A program made the translations under genes and the position numbers. 9,322 nt of DNA from JBDKJS01 sp039806065 (lineage in GTDB: Bacteria; Bacteroidota; Bacteroidia; AKYH767-A; 2013-40CM-41-45): assembly GCA_039806065.1 (NCBI GenBank), contig JBDKJS010000223.1:1-9322 (forward strand), given 5' to 3'. The notes under the pieces were generated by a model. That model was given only the letters and a program-made list of their open reading frames with translations, ran no database searches and was not told the origin of the DNA. Below, in pieces: positions 1 through 6,412 of this stretch (positions within the stretch are counted from its first letter, which is position 1; every line of letters starts with the position of its first letter).

Positions 1-26
1 TGGGATTATAAAATTAATCTCTAACA

Positions 27-1604
27 ATGAAAAAATTATTACTTACCGCAGCTATATTGCTGCATGTAGCACTGATCAACGCTCAAAGCATTATCACCGT
101 AAGTGGCGATATTACTAGCAACACCTTTTGGTCTAACAATAACCAGTACATCCTTTCTGGTTTTGTATACGTAACTGCCAATGCAGAACTAACCATTGAA
201 CCCGGCACCATCATCAAAGGTGAAAAAGCTTCTAAAGGTTCATTGGTAATATGCCGAGGTTCAAAATTATTTGCCCAAGGAACCGCTTCGCTTCCCATTA
301 TTTTCACATCCAATGAGCCAATAGGAACTCGCACTTATGGCGATTGGGGCGGATTGATCATACTGGGTCAAGCTCCGGTAAATGATCCCGCTGGTGAAAA
401 AGTAATAGAAGGTGGCCTTGATCCTGTAAAGGGATTATATGGTGGTACCAATGCTGCTGACAACTCTGGCATACTTCAATTTATTAGAATTGAATTCCCT
501 GGCATTGCCTTTCAACCTAACAATGAAATTAATGGACTCACTCTTGGAGGCGTTGGAAATGGAACCCAAATTGATCATGTGCAAGTAAGCTATAGTGGCG
601 ATGATGCATTTGAATGTTTTGGAGGTACCGTGAATTGCAAAAATTTAATTGCCTACAGATCTCTTGATGATGATTTTGATACTGACTTTGGTTACAATGG
701 CAACATGCAATTTCTCATTGCTTTCCGTGATAGTAATGTTGCTGATGTTAGTGGATCCAATTCTTTCGAATCTGATAATGATGCTACCGGCAGCATGAAT
801 TTACCTTACACGGCAGCTACTTATAGTAATGTTACCGTAATTGGTCCTTATCAAACAGCAAACACCTCTGTAAATAGCAATTACAAAAGAGGTGCGCACA
901 TAAGGCGTGCTTCAAGATCTGCTATTTTTAATAGTGTAATAAGTGGATATCCAAAAGGATTATTAATAGATGGTGCTGCTTGTGAAACCAATGCTAGCAA
1001 CAATGATCTGGAAATTAAAAACTCTGTTCTTGCTGGCAATATTGATAATTTTGCTGTAGCATCTGGAAGTATTTGGGATATAAGCGCATGGTACAATACC
1101 AGTTCATATGGCAATTCAGTACTTCCACTGCTTAGCGACTGTCAATTCTCAGATATCACATCTTATAGTAATCCCAATTGCATGCCTTTGATCACCTCTC
1201 CTTTATTGAATGGTGCAAGTTTTGTAAGTCCTAGAATAAACAACCCATTCTTTGAAGTAGTATCATTTAAAGGTGCCATTGGTAACATAGATTGGACCAG
1301 CAATTGGACCAACTACGCTCCAGAAAATAGCAATTACATTCTTTCCAATAATGACCTGGCTGGAAATAATTCAATTCAAGTATTTCCAAATCCATTTAAC
1401 GAACAACTAATCATTAAAGGTCTAATTGATTCTAAAAATTTAATTCTTCAGATAATTGATGTTTCCGGAAAAATAGTGTTGCAAAAAAATATGAATAATG
1501 TTAACAGTCAACAAATCATCCAAACTTCAAATCTAAGTTCAGGAATTTACACCCTCTCACTAATTGGCAATGATGTGAATACCAAAATTAAAGTAGTTAA
1601 ATAA
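27..1604 (+). CDS. T9SS-secreted beta-helix-like surface protein (type A sorting domain)
   Basis: A 525-aa exported protein. Residues 1-19 form a Sec signal peptide (basic MKK, hydrophobic stretch, cleavage near NAQ-S). The body is beta-strand rich and looks like a right-handed beta-helix, with an N-terminal 'LTIEPGTIIKG' turn, GDWGGLIILG at about 105-114, DDAFECFGG at 192-200 and an acidic run DDDFDTDFGYNG at 214-225. The C-terminus (about 452-525) is a type IX secretion sorting domain: it opens with VFPNPF, has the DVSGKIV and LSSGIYTLSL motifs, and ends in KVVK. The protein should therefore cross the outer membrane by T9SS and be attached to the surface or released. Family members are common in Bacteroidota, often beside TonB receptors, and are sometimes mislabelled 'multidrug transporter'; nothing here resembles a transporter. 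The acidic Asp clusters could bind calcium (inference). A terminator separates it from the downstream receptor. Its promoter is outside the window. The biochemical role is unknown. Confidence 0.88.
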   Translation: MKKLLLTAAILLHVALINAQSIITVSGDITSNTFWSNNNQYILSGFVYVTANAELTIEPGTIIKGEKASKGSLVICRGSKLFAQGTASLPIIFTSNEPIGTRTYGDWGGLIILGQAPVNDPAGEKVIEGGLDPVKGLYGGTNAADNSGILQFIRIEFPGIAFQPNNEINGLTLGGVGNGTQIDHVQVSYSGDDAFECFGGTVNCKNLIAYRSLDDDFDTDFGYNGNMQFLIAFRDSNVADVSGSNSFESDNDATGSMNLPYTAATYSNVTVIGPYQTANTSVNSNYKRGAHIRRASRSAIFNSVISGYPKGLLIDGAACETNASNNDLEIKNSVLAGNIDNFAVASGSIWDISAWYNTSSYGNSVLPLLSDCQFSDITSYSNPNCMPLITSPLLNGASFVSPRINNPFFEVVSFKGAIGNIDWTSNWTNYAPENSNYILSNNDLAGNNSIQVFPNPFNEQLIIKGLIDSKNLILQIIDVSGKIVLQKNMNNVNSQQIIQTSNLSSGIYTLSLIGNDVNTKIKVVK

Positions 1605-1627
1605 GCTAGTAAAGTTCATTTCATGTT

Positions 1628-1659
1628 AAAACGCTGTTACAGTAATGTTACAGCGTTTT
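1628..1659 (+). terminator. Hairpin terminator after the T9SS surface protein gene
   Basis: A perfect 10-bp stem (AAAACGCTGT at 1628-1637, ACAGCGTTTT at 1650-1659) can extend inward past one T-T mismatch by three more pairs (ACA/TGT), leaving a GTAA loop. It starts 24 nt after the stop at 1604 and is followed by T-rich sequence (CTTGCTTTT). It therefore looks like a Rho-independent terminator that isolates the first gene from the receptor. The downstream Pho-like repeats begin only 8 nt later. Confidence 0.75.
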
Positions 1660-1666
1660 CTTGCTT

Positions 1667-1722
1667 TTAACACTGTATTAATATCAGGTTTAAACTGTCT
1701 TTACATTCAAATTGCAAATTTG
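1667..1722 (+). promoter_or_regulatory. Candidate Pho-box-like tandem repeats plus -7 element upstream of the TonB receptor
   Basis: Four hexamers lie in exact 11-bp register: TTAACA (1667), TTAATA (1678), TTTAAA (1689) and TTTACA (1700). They are followed by CAAATTTG (1715-1722), a 7/8 match to the Bacteroidota -7 consensus TAnnTTTG. The layout equals the known PhoP/PhoB-type operator geometry (TTHACA-like units with 5-nt spacers). The last unit sits where a -33 element would be, as expected for an activator-dependent promoter. The same 56-bp design recurs upstream of the porin gene, with the first two hexamers identical. Seen directly: the repeats, spacing and -7-like box. Inferred: that the regulator is a PhoB-family protein and the signal is phosphate limitation. 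Confidence 0.66.
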
Positions 1723-1724
1723 AA
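1706..1724. repeat. Inverted repeat directly before the receptor start codon
   Basis: TTCAAATT (1706-1713) and AATTTGAA (1717-1724) are perfect 8-bp arms around a GCA spacer, ending 2 nt before the ATG at 1727. The right arm overlaps the proposed -7 element. It could be an operator or, if transcribed, a hairpin covering the start site. In such AT-rich DNA it could also be chance. Confidence 0.4.
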
Positions 1725-1726
1725 CC

Positions 1727-4528
1727 ATGAAAAATTTATACATTCTATTCTTCTCATTTTTTGCTATTTCTTCCTCCTCCTTAGGTACGGCATTTGGAAC
1801 TATAAAGGGTCAAATTCTTGATAAGGCAAATGGAGAAACCTTAATTGGAGTTCCGGTAATCATTTCAGGAACTACCATAGGTACCGCAACTGACATTGAT
1901 GGAAAGTTTGAAATACCAGTTGCCCCTGGTGTATATGACCTAGTGATCAACTATATTGGTTATAATAAAAAAATTATACAACAAGTAAAGGTAGCTACCA
2001 GCGAAGAAACCACAATCAATCTAACGCTTGAAGCTACCACACAGCAGCTCAATGAAGTTACCATCACAGCCGATTTAAGAAAAGAAAGCATAGGTTCTAT
2101 TTTACTAATGCAAAAAAAAAGTGCCACCGTTCAAGATGGTATCTCATCAGAATCAATTAAAAAAACTCCCGATAAAAATACCAGCGATGTAATAAAAAGA
2201 GTTAGTGGTGCTAGCGTGCAGGAAGGTAGGTTTGTGGTAGTGAGAGGTCTGCAAGACCGTTACAATTTGGCCATGCTCAATGGCGTAATGCTGCCTAGTA
2301 CAGAGCCTGACCGAAAAGCTTTTAGCTTTGATTTGCTCCCTTCAACCCTGCTTGATAATTTATTCATCGTTAAAACTGCATCGCCAGATATGCCTGCAGA
2401 ATTTGCAGGTGGCATTATCCAAATAAACACCAAAGAAATACCAGAAACCAAATTTTTTAATATAGGAATTTCCAGCAGTTATAATGATTATACCACCTTT
2501 CAATCCTTTAGTAGAACTGCTGGTGGCAAAACCGACTTTATCGGAATAGATGACGGAACGCGCGCATTACCTGCTGATTTTGCCACTACTGAAGATTACC
2601 AAAGAGCCAATCAAGCTACCAAATTTGAATTATCAAAAAAAGTTGACAATGATTGGGCAATAAATTCAAACAACAACGCGCCCCTTTTGCCCAATGGTCA
2701 AATAAGTTTTGGCACTAAAACAAAACTGTTTAAAAAAGAGTTCGGTTTTATTGGAGGCCTCACATATAATAGAAATTTTAGACGACAAACTGTGGAACGG
2801 GCCGATTTTGACTTTGATGCCGCTACAAGATTTAAATATTTCGATGAACAATTCAACATTAACACACTTGCCGGAAGCATGCTAAATTTCTCTATTAAGT
2901 TAAATGAGTTCAATAAAATATCACTAAAAAACAGTGCCTCCATCAATGCCGAAGATCAAACCATTCAACGAAGTGGAAAGGACATTGAACTGCAACAAGA
3001 TAAAATAGCTAGTGCGTCACAGTTTACATCCAATCAACTGATCAATTCACAACTCGTAGGCGAGCACTTTTTACAAAAAAATAAAGTAAAGATAAAATGG
3101 TTTACTGGTGCTGCATTTATCAAACGTTCCATCCCTAATCTTAGACGGATGCAGTATTACAGAAATTTTGAAATCAATGATCCCGCTGATACACTTTATC
3201 AAGCTTATGTGCCTTTTGGAAGCGCATCGCCTAACTTTGCCGGTAAATTTTATTCTACCAACTATGAAATAATTGAAAACAGCGGAATTGACTTGAGCAT
3301 TCCAATTAAATTTTTTAAGCAACCTACCATTGTATCCATTGGCTACAACCACCAATTCAAAAACAGATCGTTTGATGCACGCGTTTTGGGCTATGTAATT
3401 CCAAACGCAGCAGCTTTTAACTATAATTTGCTCTACAGTTCGCTTGATACACTTTTTCAACAAAATCATATAGGCCCTAAGGGATTTAGGTTAGATGACA
3501 TTACCAATCCTTCCGATGCCTATACAGCCTCCTCACAACTGAATGCTGCCTACGCTATGTTGGATCAAACTATTAAAAAATTTAGAGTAGTTTACGGCAT
3601 CCGATTTGAAAACTTTAATCAAAAATTAAATTCATTGGGATACAGCAATGATACCATCAAAATTGATAAAACCTATTTAACTGCGCTTCCATCCATCAAT
3701 ATCACTTTTGCTGCCTCTGAAAAAAGCAACCTACGGTTGGCTGCTTCTAAAACAATTGCCAGACCTGAGTTTAGAGAACTGGCTCCATTTGCCTTCTATG
3801 ACTTCAATAATGCGATGGCCATCCAAGGTAATGAAAATTTAACCATTACCAATATCACCAACATTGATCTAAGATTTGAATCCTATCCCAGCCCAGGACA
3901 AATGATGAGTGCTTCCGTTTTTTTCAAAGACTTTAAAAATCCAATAGAGCCCATTGTTGAAGGTTCAGGTGCAGGTAGCAGATCGGTAACATTTGCCAAT
4001 GCCAAGGGAGCCACCAACATTGGTATAGAAGCTGAGTTTAGAAAAAACTTCGACTTTTTGCATAACATTAGCAGCTGGCGACATTGGGAGCATATTTGGA
4101 TTTTTGGAAATGCTGCATTGATACAATCAGAGGTGGATAAGTCTGATGATAAACGGTCAGATGGTAATAGACCGATGCAAGGCCAATCACCTTACATCAT
4201 CAATGGAGGAATACAATACAACGAACCAAAATCAGGTTTTGGAATCAATGTGGTTTACAATCGAATTGGCAGAAGAATATTTCAAGTTGGATTTGATGCT
4301 TACAAAAGTATTTACGAAGCCCCTCGTAATATGATTGACATTCAATTAAGCAAAAATGTAACTAAACATGGTGAAATTAAATTTGCTATCAATGATTTAT
4401 TGAAAAATCCACACATTTTCTACCAGGATCAAAATGAGAATGGCTCCTTTGACAAGGATTTTGATTCTAAAATCAGTGGAATAACCGTAGGAACCAACTT
4501 TTCATTCGCATTTAATTACAGATTTTAA
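1727..4528 (+). CDS. TonB-dependent outer-membrane receptor with CarboxypepD_reg-like N-terminal domain
   Basis: A 933-aa ligand-gated outer-membrane transporter energised by TonB-ExbBD. Residues 1 to about 24 are a signal peptide (MKNLYILFFSFFAISSSS, cleavage near TAFG). Residues 24-103 form a carboxypeptidase-regulatory-like beta-sandwich (GTIKGQILDKANGETLIGV, then DIDGKFEIP). A possible TonB-box-like strand EVTITAD lies at 110-116. The plug follows, with RGLQDRYN at 173-180, the STEPDRKAFSFDLLPS region and AEFAGGIIQI at 224-233. The rest is a 22-strand-type barrel ending in an aromatic residue (FAFNYRF). Length is normal for the family. There is no SusD-like lipoprotein next door, so it is not a classical SusCD pair. 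The proposed Pho-like promoter lies immediately upstream and a phosphate-selective porin gene follows, so a phosphorus-containing ligand is the best guess, by context only. The start at 1727 is fixed by the signal peptide, although no leader with a ribosome-binding site is visible. Confidence 0.93.
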   Translation: MKNLYILFFSFFAISSSSLGTAFGTIKGQILDKANGETLIGVPVIISGTTIGTATDIDGKFEIPVAPGVYDLVINYIGYNKKIIQQVKVATSEETTINLTLEATTQQLNEVTITADLRKESIGSILLMQKKSATVQDGISSESIKKTPDKNTSDVIKRVSGASVQEGRFVVVRGLQDRYNLAMLNGVMLPSTEPDRKAFSFDLLPSTLLDNLFIVKTASPDMPAEFAGGIIQINTKEIPETKFFNIGISSSYNDYTTFQSFSRTAGGKTDFIGIDDGTRALPADFATTEDYQRANQATKFELSKKVDNDWAINSNNNAPLLPNGQISFGTKTKLFKKEFGFIGGLTYNRNFRRQTVERADFDFDAATRFKYFDEQFNINTLAGSMLNFSIKLNEFNKISLKNSASINAEDQTIQRSGKDIELQQDKIASASQFTSNQLINSQLVGEHFLQKNKVKIKWFTGAAFIKRSIPNLRRMQYYRNFEINDPADTLYQAYVPFGSASPNFAGKFYSTNYEIIENSGIDLSIPIKFFKQPTIVSIGYNHQFKNRSFDARVLGYVIPNAAAFNYNLLYSSLDTLFQQNHIGPKGFRLDDITNPSDAYTASSQLNAAYAMLDQTIKKFRVVYGIRFENFNQKLNSLGYSNDTIKIDKTYLTALPSINITFAASEKSNLRLAASKTIARPEFRELAPFAFYDFNNAMAIQGNENLTITNITNIDLRFESYPSPGQMMSASVFFKDFKNPIEPIVEGSGAGSRSVTFANAKGATNIGIEAEFRKNFDFLHNISSWRHWEHIWIFGNAALIQSEVDKSDDKRSDGNRPMQGQSPYIINGGIQYNEPKSGFGINVVYNRIGRRIFQVGFDAYKSIYEAPRNMIDIQLSKNVTKHGEIKFAINDLLKNPHIFYQDQNENGSFDKDFDSKISGITVGTNFSFAFNYRF

Positions 4529-4541
4529 AAACTCCTTCTAT

Positions 4542-4597
4542 TTAACATTAAGTTAATATGGGAAACATATTGACTTAACCTGCCGTTCATTGTTTTG
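4542..4597 (+). promoter_or_regulatory. Candidate Pho-box-like tandem repeats plus -7 element upstream of the porin
   Basis: TTAACA (4542), TTAATA (4553) and TTAACC (4575) lie in 11-bp register. A degenerate unit, AACATA, fills the expected slot at 4564. TTGTTTTG (4590-4597) is a 7/8 match to the -7 consensus TAnnTTTG. Its TTTG starts 19 bp after the start of the last hexamer, exactly as upstream of the TonB receptor. A transcript starting near 4604 would have a leader of about 34 nt before the ATG at 4638. The adjacent gene encodes a phosphate-selective porin family protein, which supports a Pho-regulon reading. The regulator itself is not in the window, so the assignment remains inference. 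Confidence 0.62.
4548..4578 (+). repeat. 13-bp hairpin between receptor and porin genes
   Basis: TTAAGTTAATATG (4548-4560) pairs with CATATTGACTTAA (4566-4578) over 13 positions with one G-U pair, around a GGAAA loop. It starts 20 nt after the receptor stop. No T-run follows (CCTGCCG), so it is not a typical intrinsic terminator. It could protect or define the 3' end of the receptor mRNA. It also overlaps the Pho-like repeats, so part of its symmetry may reflect operator sequence. Confidence 0.55.
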
Positions 4598-4637
4598 CAA
4601 CATTAAATTCACATTGTTAAAAAACGAACTTAGCTAA

Positions 4638-5840
4638 ATGTTAAAATCTATTCTTACTGCGTTAGTCTTTATTTTAATTTCATTTACTACTGTGGCTCAG
4701 CAAGACTCTGCCAAGAGTTCTCCAGAAAAAAAATGGTTTGAGACCTTTGCCATCAGGGGCTACATGCAGGCACGTTACAATCGTTTATTGGAAACCAATC
4801 AAAAATTAAAATGCGAATCATGTGACCGCAGCTGGGGCGAGAATGGTGCCTTCTTCATCAGACGGATGCGCATCATCTTCTTCGGACAAATTTCCAAACA
4901 AGTTTACTTTTATGTGCAACCAGATTTTGCGAGCAGTGCATCAAGCACCAATCTTCACTTTGGTCAACTTCGAGATGCCTATTTCGACTTAGGAGTAGAT
5001 AAGAAAAATGAATTCCGATTTAGAATCGGCCAAAGTAAAGTTCCATTTGGTTTTGAAAATATGCAATCAAGTCAAAATAGATTGCCCTTGGATCGTAATG
5101 ATGCTTTGAACAGTGCCGTGAGCAACGAACGCGATTTGGGTGCCTTTTTCTATTGGGCTCCGGAAGCTAAAAGAAAACTTTTTAGAGAATTAGTGGCTGA
5201 TGGCCTTAAAGGATCTGGTGATTATGGTGTTTTCGGTACAGGTTTATACAACGGTCAAACTGCAAATAAGCCTGAACTAAATAACAATCTCCATGCAGTA
5301 GCCAGAATTTCATGGCCCTTTAAAATTGGTAATCAAATTTTTGAAACATCTGCTCAAGCCTATACTGGAAAATTTGTAATGCCTAAAGATCAAACTAGCA
5401 CTGGCACAAAGGTAAATTCAGATAGAAATTACCTTGATCAACGCGTAGCGGGTACATTGGTAATTTATCCTAAACCATTTGGTTTAACCGCTGAATACAA
5501 CGTGGGAAAAGGGCCTGAGTTTAATAAAGCAACAGATTCAATTGAAGTTCGAAACTTAGCCGGAGGCTACATTCAACTATGCTATATGTTTAAAGTAGGG
5601 AAGCATTCTTTTATTCCTTTTGTGCGACATCAAGAATACAGCGGTGGAAAAAAACATGAACTTGATGCACGCAGCTATGATGTGAATGAAAATGAAATAG
5701 GTATCGAATGGCAGCCTGTTAAACAATTTGAATTAGTAGCCATGTACACCATGTCTAGCAGAAGATTTGAAGATTTTACTAATCAAGATAATTTGCAAAA
5801 AGGCAACTTGTTGCGACTTCAAGCACAAATAAATTTTTAA
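4638..5840 (+). CDS. Phosphate-selective porin O/P family outer-membrane protein
   Basis: A 400-aa outer-membrane barrel of the OprO/OprP (Porin_O_P) type, expected to pass anions such as phosphate or polyphosphate into the periplasm. Residues 1-20 are a signal peptide (cleavage TTVA-QQ). Family hallmarks are the early strand FAIRGYMQARYNRLLE, the block FFIRRMRIIFFGQISKQVY, the LRDAYFDLG strand and the FRIGQSKVPFGFE stretch with basic residues. The barrel ends in LLRLQAQINF with a terminal Phe, the usual signal for BAM insertion. Two cysteines, C59 and C62 (CESC), lie between the first strands and could form a disulfide; I recall similar CxxC motifs in Bacteroidota members. The specificity of these homologues is largely untested, so 'phosphate-selective' is a family label. 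A Pho-like promoter upstream supports it. A strong terminator follows 24 nt after the stop. Confidence 0.9.
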   Translation: MLKSILTALVFILISFTTVAQQDSAKSSPEKKWFETFAIRGYMQARYNRLLETNQKLKCESCDRSWGENGAFFIRRMRIIFFGQISKQVYFYVQPDFASSASSTNLHFGQLRDAYFDLGVDKKNEFRFRIGQSKVPFGFENMQSSQNRLPLDRNDALNSAVSNERDLGAFFYWAPEAKRKLFRELVADGLKGSGDYGVFGTGLYNGQTANKPELNNNLHAVARISWPFKIGNQIFETSAQAYTGKFVMPKDQTSTGTKVNSDRNYLDQRVAGTLVIYPKPFGLTAEYNVGKGPEFNKATDSIEVRNLAGGYIQLCYMFKVGKHSFIPFVRHQEYSGGKKHELDARSYDVNENEIGIEWQPVKQFELVAMYTMSSRRFEDFTNQDNLQKGNLLRLQAQINF

Positions 5841-5864
5841 CCAGTTTTAATATTTTAAGATTGT

Positions 5865-5900
5865 AAGAAGCTTTCTCATAAACTGATGGCTTCTTTTTTT
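5865..5900 (+). terminator. Rho-independent terminator after the porin gene
   Basis: AAGAAGC (5865-5871) pairs with GCTTCTT (5889-5895). An inner CAT/ATG helix is possible across a bulge, and seven T residues run through 5894-5900. It lies 24 nt past the porin stop and only 14 nt before the next ATG. The DUF1801 gene therefore either uses a promoter overlapping this hairpin or depends on read-through. Confidence 0.8.
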
Positions 5901-5914
5901 ATTTTAGACCGAAT

Positions 5915-6286
5915 ATGGATTCAGCCGAAAGAAATTTTTCAAATGTGGATGGTTACATAGCATCCTTTGACGAAGCTTTGCAAATAGAATTACAAGCTGT
6001 AAGATCGTTAATATTGAAAACCATACCCGATGCCACAGAATGCATAAGCTATCAAATACCATGTTATAAAATTAATGGAAATGTAATTTTCTTTGCTGGC
6101 TTTAAAAATCACTACAGTATCTATCCGGTACCTAGGAGTAATGCTAAATTCACGCAAGCCTTGCAAGCATATAAAGGTGGCCCAGGAACCATGCAAATGC
6201 GCTATGGGCAAAAACTCCCCAAAGCGCTACTTAAAAAAATAATCAAGCACAATCTTGAAGTACTTACAAAAAAGCTAAAAAAGTGA
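5915..6286 (+). CDS. DUF1801 (YdhG/YobT-like) small cytoplasmic protein
   Basis: A 123-aa protein without signal peptide or membrane segment. It carries the family pattern: an N-terminal helix (VDGYIASFDEALQIELQAVR), IPDATECISYQIPCYKINGN at 38-57, FFAGFKNHYSIYP (about 59-71), the YKGGPGTMQ turn, and a basic C-terminal helix LPKALLKKIIKHN. The length equals the family norm. The fold is the compact alpha/beta domain seen in YdhG-type proteins; the biochemical function is unknown. It begins 75 nt after the porin stop, behind a terminator, so it is probably not part of the porin transcript, and nothing ties it to phosphate uptake. The ATG at 5915 is the only sensible start; no ribosome-binding motif is visible, as is usual in Bacteroidota. 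Confidence 0.88.
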   Translation: MDSAERNFSNVDGYIASFDEALQIELQAVRSLILKTIPDATECISYQIPCYKINGNVIFFAGFKNHYSIYPVPRSNAKFTQALQAYKGGPGTMQMRYGQKLPKALLKKIIKHNLEVLTKKLKK

Positions 6287-6314
6287 CTGTGAATAGTGCT
6301 ATACTAGATATGGT

Positions 6315-6326
6315 AGTTTATAAACT
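6315..6326. repeat. 12-bp perfect palindrome upstream of the repeat-rich secreted protein
   Basis: AGTTTATAAACT is fully self-complementary, centred about 40 nt upstream of the -7 element at 6363. It could be a small operator, but an AT-rich 12-mer of this kind may be chance. The rest of the 126-nt gap from 6287 to 6412 shows only the promoter element described separately. Confidence 0.25.
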
Positions 6327-6362
6327 TTTAAATTACCCCATCTTAGTGCAACTCCTTTTTAG

Positions 6363-6370
6363 TACTTTTG
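6363..6370 (+). promoter_or_regulatory. -7 promoter element (TAnnTTTG) of the repeat-rich secreted protein
   Basis: TACTTTTG matches the Bacteroidota -7 consensus TAnnTTTG at every fixed position. It lies 42 nt before the ATG at 6413, implying a leader of about 35 nt. No clear TTTG or TTG -33 box is visible. Its last three bases form the TTG at 6368-6370 that could be mistaken for a start codon, so this element argues for the ATG at 6413. Confidence 0.55.
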
Positions 6371-6412
6371 AAAGACATTTTAAGTTCACCGATTTATATA
6401 ACCTTCATCGCT

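Noticed and set aside
3071..3469. Open frame of 132 codons on the - strand within the receptor gene
   Set aside because: It lies wholly antisense to a well-supported gene and shows no recognisable domain.
1727..4528. Receptor as a SusC-type glycan importer
   Set aside because: No SusD-like lipoprotein or glycoside hydrolase gene is nearby, and the neighbour is an anion porin.
5837..5863. TTAACC, TTAATA and TTAAGA hexamers downstream of the porin, resembling the Pho-like repeats
   Set aside because: Their starts are spaced 10 and 8 bp, not 11, and no -7 box sits at the right distance; they fall in the AT-rich sequence before the terminator.
6315..6326. 12-bp palindrome as an operator of the repeat-rich gene
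   Set aside because: Not promoted to a finding: it is short, purely AT-rich at its centre, and has no second copy in the window.
6368..6370. TTG start codon for the repeat-rich protein
   Set aside because: It overlaps the -7 promoter element, and the signal peptide begins at the ATG at 6413.
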